From: Vagococcus allomyrinae
Lineage (GTDB): Bacteria; Bacillota; Bacilli; Lactobacillales; Vagococcaceae
Direction: 5' to 3'
DNA: 64,000 bases
NCBI RefSeq assembly: GCF_017829975.1
Contig: NZ_JAEEGA010000011.1
Coordinates: 151,140 to 215,139, forward strand
A program made the translations under genes and the position numbers. Every line of letters starts with the position of its first letter. The stretch's first letter is position 1. Below, piece by piece: positions 54,891-64,000 of this stretch. The notes beneath the pieces are model-generated. The model saw only the letters and a list, made by a program, of their open reading frames with translations, searched no databases and had not been told where the DNA came from.

Positions 54891-55715
54891 TTACTCTTTA
54901 ACGGCCCCTGCTGTTAAGCCTGCCATCATTTGTTTACTAAAGAATGCAAAGACAACTAGTAGTGGTAATGTGGCAAGTAGTGAACCTGTAATAACCAAGG
55001 AATAATCCGTATAATAAAGGCCTTGTAATTGAGTTAATGCCAACATCAAGGTGTATTTACTTTCGTCGTTTAGCACGATTAAGGGCCACATATAATCATT
55101 CCACGAGCCCATAAAGGAGTAGATTGCCAAAAATGCCATGGCCGGTTTTAAAATAGGCAAGGCGATATTCCAATAAACCCTAAAGGTGCTACAACCGTCC
55201 ATTCGTGCGGATTCAATGATACTATCAGGAATAGCATCTTCCGCGTACTGCTTGATCCAAAAAATCCCAAAGGCGTTGGCCATCGATGGAATGATCAAGG
55301 CTTTATAACTGCCAATCCAGCCAATTTTATCCATCATTAAAAACTGGGGAATAATATTTAATTGACCGGGAATCATCATCGTCCCTAACAGGAAGACAAA
55401 TAAGAAATTCTTTCCTTTAAACTTGAGCTTCGCAAACGCGAAACCTGCCAATGAATCAAAAAATAAAATGAGAATCATCGTCGTCGTTGCGACAAACATA
55501 CTGTTACCAAAGGATCTAAAAAAGGTGGTCTGCTCAAACACCGTCTTAATATGGGCGATTAAATTAGGACCAAAAGTTAACTTCGGTGGCACCGCATAGA
55601 TTGCCGACGTATCTTGAGAAGCCATCACAATCATCCAATAAAAGGGAAAGAGTGAAAAAATGACGCCAATAAAAATGACAATTCTAACGAGCCAGACTGA
55701 CACTTTATTATTCAT
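54891..55715 (-). CDS. sugar ABC transporter permease, MalG type (glycan operon)
   Basis: A 274-residue CUT1-family permease with six membrane segments. The EAA-type coupling motif reads IESARMDGCSTFRVYWNIALP (about 173-192). Its start overlaps the previous permease stop by one base (TAATG). It forms the channel with that protein and, like the first transporter in this window, has no ATPase gene beside it. Confidence 0.94.
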   Translation of the reverse strand: MNNKVSVWLVRIVIFIGVIFSLFPFYWMIVMASQDTSAIYAVPPKLTFGPNLIAHIKTVFEQTTFFRSFGNSMFVATTTMILILFFDSLAGFAFAKLKFKGKNFLFVFLLGTMMIPGQLNIIPQFLMMDKIGWIGSYKALIIPSMANAFGIFWIKQYAEDAIPDSIIESARMDGCSTFRVYWNIALPILKPAMAFLAIYSFMGSWNDYMWPLIVLNDESKYTLMLALTQLQGLYYTDYSLVITGSLLATLPLLVVFAFFSKQMMAGLTAGAVKE

Positions 55716-56626
55716 TACTTCTCCCCCTTAATTCGATAAGTCGTTAAGTACCAGTTTAATAGTGACAATAACAAGATAATAATGACTAAGCCCCAGGCAA
55801 TTGCCGCACCATAGCCATAGACATTTTGACCGAAAGCGGTCTGATACAAATAATAGACGATGGTCAAAGCGCCACCCTCTGCCGTTGGATTACTCGGCAC
55901 TAAAATTTGTGCTTCAGCAAAGACTTGTAAGCCACCGATAGTAGACATCATCACCGTAAATAAGATAATCGGTTTTAACAACGGGATCGTGATTAAGCGG
56001 AACAACTGAAAAGTTGTCGCCCCATCAATGATGGCCGCTTCATAATAGTCCTTGGGAATTTTTTGCAAGCCAGTGTAATAAATAATCATATTATAGCCCA
56101 AATACTGCCACGTTCCGACAAAGGCTATTACCACCTTTACCCAAAATGGGTCACGAATCCAATTAACTGATTCTCTGCCCATCATTTCAAGGACACTGTT
56201 AACCAAACCTGTTTGACTTGAAAATGCTAGACCAAATAAAATAGTAACCGCCACAACTGACGTCACATTCGGCACAAAATACAAGGCTTTCAGCATTTCC
56301 TTGTGTTTAATAAACTTCAGGTTGATCGTAAACGCTAATAATAAGGCCATTACCAACATGGGAATGGTACTTAATACCCAAATGACCAAGGTGTTCCAAA
56401 CAGCTCCCCAAAATTCCGTATCCTGAACTAACCGTTGAAAGTTTTCCATTCCCACAAATTCTCTTTTGCCGATTCCATCCCATTTAGAGAAAGCCAGTAT
56501 TCCGGAAAATACCACTGGAAACAAGCCAAAGATTAGAAATAAAATATAAAAAGGTGAGACAAATACATAAGGGGTAACTCTCTCCATGAGGCGTTGTCTT
56601 TTTGTTCTAGAACTTTCTGGATCCAT
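55715..56626 (-). CDS. sugar ABC transporter permease, MalF type (glycan operon)
   Basis: A 303-residue CUT1-family permease. An N-terminal membrane helix (about 19-42) precedes the permease domain, and the EAA loop is YYEAAIIDGATTFQLFRLITIP (about 197-218). The ATG has GAGGAAAGG upstream. It is the first permease after the binding protein. Confidence 0.94.
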   Translation of the reverse strand: MDPESSRTKRQRLMERVTPYVFVSPFYILFLIFGLFPVVFSGILAFSKWDGIGKREFVGMENFQRLVQDTEFWGAVWNTLVIWVLSTIPMLVMALLLAFTINLKFIKHKEMLKALYFVPNVTSVVAVTILFGLAFSSQTGLVNSVLEMMGRESVNWIRDPFWVKVVIAFVGTWQYLGYNMIIYYTGLQKIPKDYYEAAIIDGATTFQLFRLITIPLLKPIILFTVMMSTIGGLQVFAEAQILVPSNPTAEGGALTIVYYLYQTAFGQNVYGYGAAIAWGLVIIILLLSLLNWYLTTYRIKGEK

Positions 56627-56718
56627 ATCCTTTCCTCTTTTCCATTCTGCTTAATCGTCTGTCATAATTAAGATGGAATTAAATAGCTGACTCACTAATT
56701 AATTCCACCTCTTCGTCT

Positions 56719-57975
56719 TTAAAGTTTTTCAGCCTTTGCCACAGCATCTTCCCAGGCTTTTTCTGGGTCTTTTCCTTGGTATTCCACAAGGGTCATCTGT
56801 TCAGTGAAACAGTCATTAGCGGCTTTATTCCGTTTGTCTTTGTAGACATATCCAATATGTTCCGCTGCATCAATAAAATATTGATTGATTTCTTGTCCAC
56901 CAAAAAATTCATCCTCATTAACCATCACCTCTTCGTCGTAGACTTCTTGATTAGCTGGGAATAAGCTCAGCTCTTTCAAGTTAGCTGTTTGACTGTCTTT
57001 ATTGGTTAAATATTTAACCACCTCAGCTGCTTCTTTTGGATGGCTAGTGGTGCCGATGACTGCTAAAAATGAACCGCCGTAGTTAGAGGGATTGCCAGGG
57101 GCAGTGGTAACTCGCCATTTATCGATCCGTTTGTCATAATCATCTTTCATGTCCGTCACACCCCAAGAAGCAGCAATATGAGCCGTATACATCGCATCAG
57201 AAAGGGCGACCATGCTGTCGACTGAATTTCCCGTCACTCCTAAGGTATAACCGCTTTCAACCGCTTCAACGACATAATCCCAGGCTTTTCTGGTTTCGCC
57301 ATCTCCAAGGGTTAACTCGCCTTCTTCGTTATACTGACTTTTCGTGGCTTTCCGCAACTGAGTTGCCAGCAAATCATCGCCTGCCATCCAAGCCGCTTTA
57401 CCTGTTTTTTCCTTAATCGCTTTAGCCGCAGCCATATAATCTTCATCTGTTTTAATCTGTTCAGCCACTTTGTCGGGATCCGTTGGCAAGCCAGCTTTTT
57501 CAAAGGTCTCAACATGATAGATCAAGGCTGTTGGGCCGATGTCTAACGGCATGGCAATCAACTGAGATTTATCTGCTGTCAAGCCACTTTCCCACTTCCA
57601 ACTCACATACTCTGAGGCCACATCTTCAGCACCATAATCCAGTAAATTTACAAATTTATCTGCATAAGGTAAAAATTCTTCTATATTATCATTAATTGCC
57701 GTAATATCTGGGGCAGATTTTGAATTTAAACTGGTTTTTAGTTTTTTATCAAAATTTTCATCTGCAGGTAGAGTTTTAAAATCCAGTTCATAGTCAGGAA
57801 ACTTTTCTTTTGCCGCTTTTATGCTCTCCTCACTAATGGCACCTGTATAAAAATTAATTGCTAGTTTTACTTTTCCACCGCTAGCCTCATCCTCACTTTT
57901 CCCACAAGCTGCTAATCCTCCTAAAAGCCCGACGCTTAATCCTAGGCCTAGACAAACTTTTAAACTTTTTTTCAT
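56719..57975 (-). CDS. oligosaccharide-binding lipoprotein of ABC transporter (glycan operon)
   Basis: A 418-residue family 1 solute-binding protein. The signal peptide ends in the lipobox GLAAC, with the lipidated Cys about residue 24. It captures the oligosaccharide outside the membrane. The ATG at 57975 has AAAGGGAG upstream; an in-frame ATG six codons earlier lacks a site. A possible promoter (TTGACA at 58070-58065, minus strand) lies in the 100-base gap after the DUF4091 gene, so the transporter may be expressed separately from the genes upstream. The genes around it suggest a mannose- and galactose-containing glycan as ligand. Confidence 0.93.
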   Translation of the reverse strand: MKKSLKVCLGLGLSVGLLGGLAACGKSEDEASGGKVKLAINFYTGAISEESIKAAKEKFPDYELDFKTLPADENFDKKLKTSLNSKSAPDITAINDNIEEFLPYADKFVNLLDYGAEDVASEYVSWKWESGLTADKSQLIAMPLDIGPTALIYHVETFEKAGLPTDPDKVAEQIKTDEDYMAAAKAIKEKTGKAAWMAGDDLLATQLRKATKSQYNEEGELTLGDGETRKAWDYVVEAVESGYTLGVTGNSVDSMVALSDAMYTAHIAASWGVTDMKDDYDKRIDKWRVTTAPGNPSNYGGSFLAVIGTTSHPKEAAEVVKYLTNKDSQTANLKELSLFPANQEVYDEEVMVNEDEFFGGQEINQYFIDAAEHIGYVYKDKRNKAANDCFTEQMTLVEYQGKDPEKAWEDAVAKAEKL

Positions 57976-58077
57976 ATCAAAACTCCCTTTCAATGAATTA
58001 TCTATAGATTAACAAAATAAGTATCCGCTTCCAACATCCTTAATAACATTTTTTGTCACGTCCCTGTCAAAAAAAAC

Positions 58078-59733
58078 CTATTCTGGCACTCTTTCCAAGT
58101 GGCACTCGGCTTTCTCCTTAATCCAACGGCTGATTTGCCCATTGATTTTCTCTCTGGTCAGCAATTGCCAGCGAGCCTCTGTTGGATAATTGGCAAAGGT
58201 CAACTGGCCAGCCTCTTGACTTAACCAAGCTTGAACCTCTGTCAAACTGGTCAAAGCAGCCAATTTAGCTAGAGCTCGCTGATCCTGTAAGGCATAGTGA
58301 AACACTTTAAGTCGCAGAGAGGGCAAGGGCCCTTCCGCTCCCGGATAAACCAAGAAGGCATCCCCTGAGGGAAAGGCCCCTGCGGCATCCGTCACTTCAA
58401 AAGGATTAATCAACTGACGGGAGTACTGGGAGTACCAAAAATTGTAGCCCCAATGCAAGAAACCACTAATGCCATATTGAAAAAGTTGATAGCCGATGAT
58501 CCGATTGCGAGCCGATGGCATATCAAAAAAACGATTGGATACGGCCATTTTCTGCGCGTTGCAGTAGTATGCCCATAAAGGGGTCGCTTGGTGGGCGATA
58601 AACGGTTCCAGATGATCGGTAGCCACTACCGGAATGTCCACTAAACCCTCTTGATAAAAAGCATAGTTTGAAAGAGCATCGATAACAGATGCGCCCCTTA
58701 ATTGCTTTTTAAGCTGCTCACTGAGCTGGCGATAAGTGGCCAAATGCTCCTTAGCCGGTTCATCTGAAAGATGAAAATAAACAGCCTCTTGCCAGCCATT
58801 GTCCTCAACCCATTGCAACAATTCCGGGATTAATTGGGCCAGAAAGTCCTGATACGCTTCCCCCGTCGAAGACGTCTGCCAACCAAACAGCAAACCCGAT
58901 TCCCCTTGGCGTTTCCCGATTATTTTAGGGGCGGCAGCCGCCCCCCACTGAGTATAAAGATGGGAAAATTCCAAGTATTTAACCCCTGCCTGACGACAAA
59001 TCGCCGACCACCTGTCCAAAAGCTGAAAATCAAAAGCATAGCGCCCATCCTGATAGGTCACCCCAACCAATTGAACCGTCGGTCGTTCACCGCCAACTGG
59101 CATATCCAAGGGCGGCGTAAAAAGAGGGGTTAACACCATGTTTTGACCGTGCTCAACACCGAAAGTAATGTAGGCCTCCACCAACTGCCAGTAACGTTCC
59201 TCAAAAACCTCCAACTCATAATAAGCAGCCAAACAATCCGTGTGTAACCACTCGGTGTGAATCAGGGTCTGCTGGGGCAAGCTTGTCGGAATAATCCCCA
59301 AAGTAAACGTAGCGCTCATCTCTTCTTCATCACTTACCAAAGTTAAACAAACGTCGACCTCCGCGGACTTTAAGGGCCTTTCTGTAGAAAGCTCGACCCA
59401 TAGGCTATGCCATTGAAGAGCCGTTCCAGAGACGGTCCCTTGAGTGTCAACTGGTTGTAACAGATCTGGAAAATAACCAGGGACACCTGTTAAAATCTGC
59501 TCATCATAAACTTCCTTAATCGGCGTTTTAGCAGGAATTTGCTTGACTTCAAAGACCTTTGCCTCTATTTCTTGAGAAAGTGCTAAATGGTACCGATACT
59601 CTTCTTCCCCTTGAAAAGCAAATTGAATGGCATATTTTTCGCCAAGTAAAGCCGTTCCCTCTAGCGTTTCTATCTCACTTGTCGGCCCACTGTAAAAGAC
59701 TTTTTCAAAAGAACTTAAACACACTAACTTCAT
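58078..59733 (-). CDS. DUF4091 glycoside hydrolase-like protein (GH123-like)
   Basis: A 551-residue cytoplasmic protein. The C-terminal 250 residues fit DUF4091, including GYQLFQYGISGFLHWGYNFW and the PGAEGPLPSLRLK signature. The pair Asp324-Glu325 in YFHLSDEP matches the catalytic Asp-Glu of GH123 beta-N-acetylgalactosaminidases, which use the substrate N-acetyl group. That suggests removal of a beta-linked N-acetylhexosamine. It lies 27 bases after the beta-galactosidase gene, in the same operon as GH38 and GH125 enzymes. The exact sugar (GalNAc or GlcNAc) is not decided by sequence. Confidence 0.85.
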   Translation of the reverse strand: MKLVCLSSFEKVFYSGPTSEIETLEGTALLGEKYAIQFAFQGEEEYRYHLALSQEIEAKVFEVKQIPAKTPIKEVYDEQILTGVPGYFPDLLQPVDTQGTVSGTALQWHSLWVELSTERPLKSAEVDVCLTLVSDEEEMSATFTLGIIPTSLPQQTLIHTEWLHTDCLAAYYELEVFEERYWQLVEAYITFGVEHGQNMVLTPLFTPPLDMPVGGERPTVQLVGVTYQDGRYAFDFQLLDRWSAICRQAGVKYLEFSHLYTQWGAAAAPKIIGKRQGESGLLFGWQTSSTGEAYQDFLAQLIPELLQWVEDNGWQEAVYFHLSDEPAKEHLATYRQLSEQLKKQLRGASVIDALSNYAFYQEGLVDIPVVATDHLEPFIAHQATPLWAYYCNAQKMAVSNRFFDMPSARNRIIGYQLFQYGISGFLHWGYNFWYSQYSRQLINPFEVTDAAGAFPSGDAFLVYPGAEGPLPSLRLKVFHYALQDQRALAKLAALTSLTEVQAWLSQEAGQLTFANYPTEARWQLLTREKINGQISRWIKEKAECHLERVPE

Positions 59734-59760
59734 CCTCAGTTCTCCTTTCGTTACCCGCCC

Positions 59761-62598
59761 TTAAGCGATGGTAAATTGACCAGTAAATGGCGTACTATAA
59801 ACCGTATCTTTGGGTAAAGGGACTGGACCACAGCTGTTACTGCCTAATCCACGAACAGCCAGATCGATTCTGATGCCACGGTTTTCCACCGCTTTTTCCT
59901 CAAGATGTCGATAGCGCTGATTTTGCTCTTTAACTAAATCAATCACATTAAGATTAAATTTGCCGACAGAACTTAACAAAAGTTCTTGGCCGTTATCCAA
60001 GCTTAGCTTACTCTGACTCACTTCAGAACGATTGCCTGTTTCCTGAGGAATAATATAAGGGAAACGCCATTCTTTAGCAGAGAGACGGTAATGGCCGATC
60101 AACGTATGCTGCTGACTATCTGGATAAGACTCCCCTGGCCCCTTACCAAACCATGCAATCTGTGTCACTGGCTCTAATAAGGGCAGTTCCCAACCGATCC
60201 TTGGCAGTTCTGCCGGTTTCTCGCCTTCAAACCAGCCACGGACTTGATAACTGATGCCTTGATCGTTAACCCAAATTTCCATGCGAATCTTCACACCCCA
60301 AGAAGCGACTGGTGGGCAGATGGATTGATTGACAAAAAGAATGACAGTGCCTCGATCTACGACAAAGTCGAAAGACTCGCTTCTGGTATATAACTCATCC
60401 AAATAGTCATCATGCCAACTCTTTTGCACCTCAACATCGTTACTAATCGTCATTCTAGATAAGGAAAAGGCCAATTCAGAGGCCAGTAATTCTCGGTTCC
60501 CTTTAACAAAACTAGCCAAATTACCAGTATTTTTATTAAAACTAAGGGTAAAAGCCGAGCCAGATATGGTCAAATCGTGACGGGTCTCCACTACTTCCAG
60601 CTCATCCTTAACAGGTTGACTGCTGGAAAAAGCAAACTGGTCTTGGGCAAAGACTGTCTCTTTCGGGAAAATCGCCGTTCCTTGCTCGACGATCAGGGAG
60701 ACCGTCAAGTAGCCAGTCACTACATTTGGGCAATCGATGGCCATAACCTGACTGTAACCTCCTGGTTCGATAAGCGAAAGGGGCTGTTCTTCAGTCAAAA
60801 CCACCCCTTGTTGAGTCACTACCTCAATCTTTACTCGCAGATCTTTTAGTGGCTGATGATCATACTTATTCCGGATTAACAACTGTCCTTGATTATAATG
60901 AAAGGACACCGGTTGTATCACTTGGCGATATTCCAATAGCCCTGGCGATGGCGTGCCATCAGGTAAAACTAAGCCATCTAAGACAAAGTCACCATCGTGA
61001 ACACTTTCGTTAAAGCAGCCCCCATACAAATAGTTTTGTTGCTCTTCGTTGTAAATTCCATGATCTTTCCATTCCCAAATAAAGCCACCCTGAAGGCTGT
61101 CGTATAAATTAAACAACTCTTGATAATCCTGTAAATTTCCCGGGCCATTGCCCATGGCATGAGCGTACTCACATAAAATATGCGGTTTTTTGGTTATTTT
61201 TTGACTGGCTCGTTTTTCCAGCTCAGCCAAAGAGGAGTACATCGTGCTGTACATATCGGTTACTTGACAGTGGCGATCTCCCTCGTAATGCAGTAAGCGC
61301 GAGCTATCCAGCTTGCGTATTGCCGCTGCCATAGCCACAAAATTTTCACCAAAATGACTTTCATTCCCTAAAGACCATATGACGATTGACGGATGATTAT
61401 AATCCCGATGAACCATTCGCAGTCCTCTAGCAATAAATTCCGATTGCCAAAAGGGATCTTTAGCTGGCGTCGTTTCTTCTGGAAAACCATGGGTCTCAAT
61501 GTCACATTCGTCGATTACCAATAAGCCTAGCTCATCGCAGACATCATAGAAGTAAGGCGTATTAGGGTAGTGAGCCGTTCTAATCGCATTGATGTGATAA
61601 CGCTTAATTTGGCACAGCTCTGCCCAAATATCGGCTCGTGATAAACAGCGGCCCTTCTTTGGATGAAATTCGTGGCGATTAACACCATTAAACAAAATCG
61701 GCAAGCCATTTAAACACATCAGCTGATCGATCATTTGAATCTCCCTTAAGCCAAATCTGATCGGAATAAATAACTCTTGATTTAACTCAATCACTAGACA
61801 ATATAAGTTAGGGGTTTCTTGATTCCACAATAAAGGATCCACCACTTCAATCGCCGCCTGAGGGCCTAACTTGTACTGTGAGACTCTTTCTCCCTGAAAA
61901 TAGAGATGACTTTTAAAAGAAGCGGCCGTTTCAACTGACATCGCCACATCGATAAACCAGTTATCACCTTTTGAAAAAGGGGTAATCTTTAAATCATTAA
62001 TCTCTCCTTCTTCCACTATGCTGACATCTCTCATGATTCCCGACAACCACCACATATCTTGGTCCTCTAAATAACTACCAACCGACCATTTACTCACTCT
62101 AACGGCTAATTCATTTTCTCCTTCTTTTAACATCTCAGAAATGTCAAATTCGGTCATTAAACGACTGCCTTGACCTTTGCCAAGATACTGCTGATTGAGC
62201 CAAACCTCAAACGTCGATTCAACACCATCAAATCGCAGTATTTGCTGGTCTAGTTGTTTATTATAAGAAAATTTACGATAGTAAAGCCCTGTGGGATTCT
62301 CATATGGCACATAAGGCGGATCTACAGGAAAAGGATAATCAATATTGGCATAAATCGGCTGACCATAGCCGGCAAATTCCAGCTGACTTGGCACCTGAAT
62401 CTTGTCCCATTCAAGTGAGTTGTAGGCCCCTTGAATAAACGCATCCGGGGTATCTTGGGGGCTCTTTAAGAATAAAAACTGCCACTCCCCAGCTAGTGTT
62501 GTGTAGTAGTCAGACTGCTCCTCATTATAAGCTAAGGCACTAGCCAAATTTTGATAATAATTAAAACGACTTCTCAACGGCATATTCCGTTCTCTCAT
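59761..62598 (-). CDS. GH2 beta-galactosidase, LacZ type
   Basis: A 945-residue family 2 beta-galactosidase with the full LacZ domain order: sugar-binding domain (about 35-205), immunoglobulin-like domain, TIM barrel (about 295-580) and C-terminal beta-galactosidase small chain. The acid/base is Glu413 in WSLGNES and the nucleophile is Glu477 in ILCEYAHAMGNGPGN. No signal peptide. The ATG has AAGGAG 10 bases upstream. It follows the metallophosphoesterase gene by 29 bases. It would remove terminal beta-galactose from an imported oligosaccharide. Confidence 0.95.
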   Translation of the reverse strand: MRERNMPLRSRFNYYQNLASALAYNEEQSDYYTTLAGEWQFLFLKSPQDTPDAFIQGAYNSLEWDKIQVPSQLEFAGYGQPIYANIDYPFPVDPPYVPYENPTGLYYRKFSYNKQLDQQILRFDGVESTFEVWLNQQYLGKGQGSRLMTEFDISEMLKEGENELAVRVSKWSVGSYLEDQDMWWLSGIMRDVSIVEEGEINDLKITPFSKGDNWFIDVAMSVETAASFKSHLYFQGERVSQYKLGPQAAIEVVDPLLWNQETPNLYCLVIELNQELFIPIRFGLREIQMIDQLMCLNGLPILFNGVNRHEFHPKKGRCLSRADIWAELCQIKRYHINAIRTAHYPNTPYFYDVCDELGLLVIDECDIETHGFPEETTPAKDPFWQSEFIARGLRMVHRDYNHPSIVIWSLGNESHFGENFVAMAAAIRKLDSSRLLHYEGDRHCQVTDMYSTMYSSLAELEKRASQKITKKPHILCEYAHAMGNGPGNLQDYQELFNLYDSLQGGFIWEWKDHGIYNEEQQNYLYGGCFNESVHDGDFVLDGLVLPDGTPSPGLLEYRQVIQPVSFHYNQGQLLIRNKYDHQPLKDLRVKIEVVTQQGVVLTEEQPLSLIEPGGYSQVMAIDCPNVVTGYLTVSLIVEQGTAIFPKETVFAQDQFAFSSSQPVKDELEVVETRHDLTISGSAFTLSFNKNTGNLASFVKGNRELLASELAFSLSRMTISNDVEVQKSWHDDYLDELYTRSESFDFVVDRGTVILFVNQSICPPVASWGVKIRMEIWVNDQGISYQVRGWFEGEKPAELPRIGWELPLLEPVTQIAWFGKGPGESYPDSQQHTLIGHYRLSAKEWRFPYIIPQETGNRSEVSQSKLSLDNGQELLLSSVGKFNLNVIDLVKEQNQRYRHLEEKAVENRGIRIDLAVRGLGSNSCGPVPLPKDTVYSTPFTGQFTIA

Positions 62599-62627
62599 GT
62601 CAGCGACACTCCTTTTCGACTTAACTT

Positions 62628-63494
62628 CTACCTCTGATATTGCTTAAGCTCTGTCTCAATGCGATCTTTAGCCACTGAGATTAAGCGATAACCTCGTGGT
62701 AAAACACCATAACAATTGTAACCGGAGACATTTCCATAAACACACTTAATCCCCAAAAAAGCGCCTTCAAAGTTATTATCGTGATCATGGCCACAAAAAA
62801 TATGAGTCACATGCTGATTAAAGACCAACCTCGAAAATAAGCCCGTGTTTAGCTTAGGCGCTGCAATTCGCGGATTTTGTTCCCAAAAATAGCCGTCAAC
62901 GATCTGCTCAGCGGCCTGTTCATATTCAGGTAAGGGAATATGCATAAACGCAAGATCTCGTGTCACCCCGTATTTCTGACGATACTGACTGAAAGTTTTT
63001 TCATACCAATCAATTTGTTCCGCTGATACCCAATCGTAACTGTCAAAGTCCATGGGAGCCATCGCCCCTGTGTCAAAAACATACAGCACATTGGTCAACA
63101 CTTCTCCCTTAAACAATTCAACCGTAAAAGCCTCACGATCTCGGGGGTCGATAAAAACAAACTGTTTTTCCGCTAAATTTTTGATCCTCAGCTCCATCGC
63201 TCTTAATTCCTGGCGCGTGATCCCCTCCTCTGAATCATGATTCCCATACGTAACAACAACCGGAATATCAAACCTATTTAATACCTCGATTAAGGCATAA
63301 TAAGCTTTCTCTGGCTGTGTCACTCCTTCTGACCAGATTTGATCACCTGTCAAACAAATTAAATCCGGCTGCTCCAAGACCAAGCTTTCTTCAATTTTGC
63401 GCAAACTTTTCTGATCCTCCTCATTAAAGGGCGTGGCTCCCAAATGAATATCAGTTAATTGTAAAATTTTGAGACTGTCTGTTCCATAAATCAT
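62628..63494 (-). CDS. calcineurin-like metallophosphoesterase
   Basis: A 288-residue phosphoesterase. The metal-binding motifs are all present: LTDIHLG (Asp15, His17), LTGDQIW (Asp51), TYGNHDSEE (Asn85, His86) and CGHDHDNNF near residues 220-228. No signal peptide or membrane segment. It is the first gene of the glycan operon; similar proteins occur beside glycosidases in Gram-positive sugar loci, where the substrate is not known. A possible catabolite-control site lies about 40 bases upstream. Confidence 0.9.
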   Translation of the reverse strand: MIYGTDSLKILQLTDIHLGATPFNEEDQKSLRKIEESLVLEQPDLICLTGDQIWSEGVTQPEKAYYALIEVLNRFDIPVVVTYGNHDSEEGITRQELRAMELRIKNLAEKQFVFIDPRDREAFTVELFKGEVLTNVLYVFDTGAMAPMDFDSYDWVSAEQIDWYEKTFSQYRQKYGVTRDLAFMHIPLPEYEQAAEQIVDGYFWEQNPRIAAPKLNTGLFSRLVFNQHVTHIFCGHDHDNNFEGAFLGIKCVYGNVSGYNCYGVLPRGYRLISVAKDRIETELKQYQR

Positions 63495-63532
63495 TCAACA
63501 TACTCCTCTACTATTTGACCTAATTGTACATA

Positions 63533-63546
63533 CTATAACGTTACCA
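63533..63546 (-). promoter_or_regulatory. possible cre (CcpA) site before the glycan operon
   Basis: On the minus strand TGGTAACGTTATAG resembles the catabolite-responsive element TGWNANCGNTNWCA, with the CG centre and flanking A/T intact and mismatches at the last two bases. It is about 40 bases before the metallophosphoesterase start, which fits repression by CcpA on preferred sugars. Confidence 0.35.
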
Positions 63547-63737
63547 AAATGGCAAAAGAAAGACAATTCCCCCAGTGACAATTTTTGCCAAGTCCGTTAT
63601 GTCAAAAGATTATATAGTCAATTTGATCCCCCAAAGACCTACTCGTGTCTAACATACCGATAAAAAAAAGACAACCCTTCTTAGAGGCTGCTGAAAAACG
63701 AATAGGTTTCTTTCGTTTTTATCTTTAGAGATAAAAT

Positions 63738-63780
63738 AATAAGGGTCCAATCTCTGATTTTGGGATTGGACCCTTATTTT
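63738..63780 (-). terminator. terminator after the transposase gene
   Basis: AATAAGGGTCCAATC and GATTGGACCCTTATT (63764-63778) form a 15-base perfect stem with T/A-rich flanks on both sides, immediately after the transposase stop on the minus strand. Confidence 0.8.
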
Positions 63781-63788
63781 ATTCTCTT

Positions 63789-64000
63789 TTATTCATTCAT
63801 CAGGGTCATGATTCTTTTTAAATTCGTTACAAACAACGTCGTGGCTGCCTGAACGGTCATGCCAAATAGACCATCACTTTGACTGGTCGCGTATCCATGC
63901 CGGTTTTTTATCTCACTATTTTTCGCTTCAATCATATAGCGATTTTTAGCTAATTCTTTGAATTCTTCTGTATTTTCAAACTCAATTTGTTCTTGATGTA
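63789..64000 (-). mobile_element. IS1182-like transposase, C-terminal fragment
   Basis: The last 70 codons of a transposase read in from the right edge. The sequence ELAKNRYMIEAKNSEIKNRHG through YATSQSDGLFGMTVQAATTL to the final KRIMTLMNE resembles the C-terminus of IS1182-family (DDE) transposases, where the Glu of IEAKNSE is the third catalytic residue. The frame is intact as far as seen. The outer end of the element is probably near 63680-63700 (a GAGGCTGCTGAAAAAC stretch), but no inverted repeat partner is in the window. Confidence 0.8.

Overview
The window looks like chromosomal DNA of a low-GC Gram-positive bacterium of the order Lactobacillales, most likely the family Enterococcaceae (Vagococcus- or Enterococcus-like). 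The evidence is the WalRKHIJ-HtrA-RlmH core block, many PTS and ABC sugar systems, an Mga-type regulator beside a very large cell-surface protein, strong AGGAGG ribosome sites and frequent TTG/GTG starts. The genus is an inference from gene content and cannot be fixed without a search. I saw no rRNA, tRNA or CRISPR array.

Layout. 1-4.5 kb: an alpha-glucoside-type ABC import operon (binding protein, two permeases, start of a GH13 glucosidase) behind a LacI-family repressor, with three copies of a TGATATCGATATCA operator. 4.7-9.1 kb: an accessory, partly decayed stretch with a Fic protein, a GNAT remnant, an ECF sigma factor cut by an in-frame stop, a small zinc-finger anti-sigma-like protein, and a dead IS4-family transposase. 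9.1-18.9 kb: a DUF4767 lipoprotein, rlmH, a DnaA-box cluster, htrA, and the essential cell-wall regulon walR-walK-walH-walI-walJ. 19-29.3 kb: ordinary housekeeping and small genes, including alkylation repair (alkA, ogt), a DUF6323/DUF6179 pair, helD, a Tubby-like protein, a DUF1622 protein, an HxlR regulator, a methyltransferase and a Cys/Met PLP enzyme. 29.6-37.3 kb: a roughly 2,000-residue adhesin (five collagen-binding-like repeats, nine SpaA/Cna-B repeats, non-canonical sorting signal) and an Mga-like regulator directly upstream.

The right half (37.5-63.5 kb) is a carbohydrate island of three leftward operons. The first has a GH4 phospho-glycosidase, a NagB-like isomerase, a PTS EIIC without its own A and B components, and a LacI regulator, with a divergent RpiR regulator. 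The second has a PRD activator, EIIA, EIIB and EIIC of the lactose/cellobiose class, an aldo/keto reductase and a TIM-barrel isomerase/epimerase. The third runs metallophosphoesterase, GH2 beta-galactosidase, DUF4091/GH123-like glycosidase, ABC importer, DUF624 protein, GH38 alpha-mannosidase and GH125 alpha-1,6-mannosidase. None of the third operon's glycosidases has a signal peptide, so I infer import of intact oligosaccharides, plausibly host N-glycan fragments, followed by stepwise trimming in the cytoplasm. The right edge enters an IS1182-like transposase.

The most interesting points are the predicted intracellular N-glycan dismantling operon, the DnaA-box cluster between rlmH and htrA, the five-codon leader/hairpin that sits between the htrA ribosome site and its start, the PTS operon whose enzymes are a reductase and a TIM-barrel protein instead of a phospho-glycosidase, and the missing LPXTG motif in the giant adhesin.
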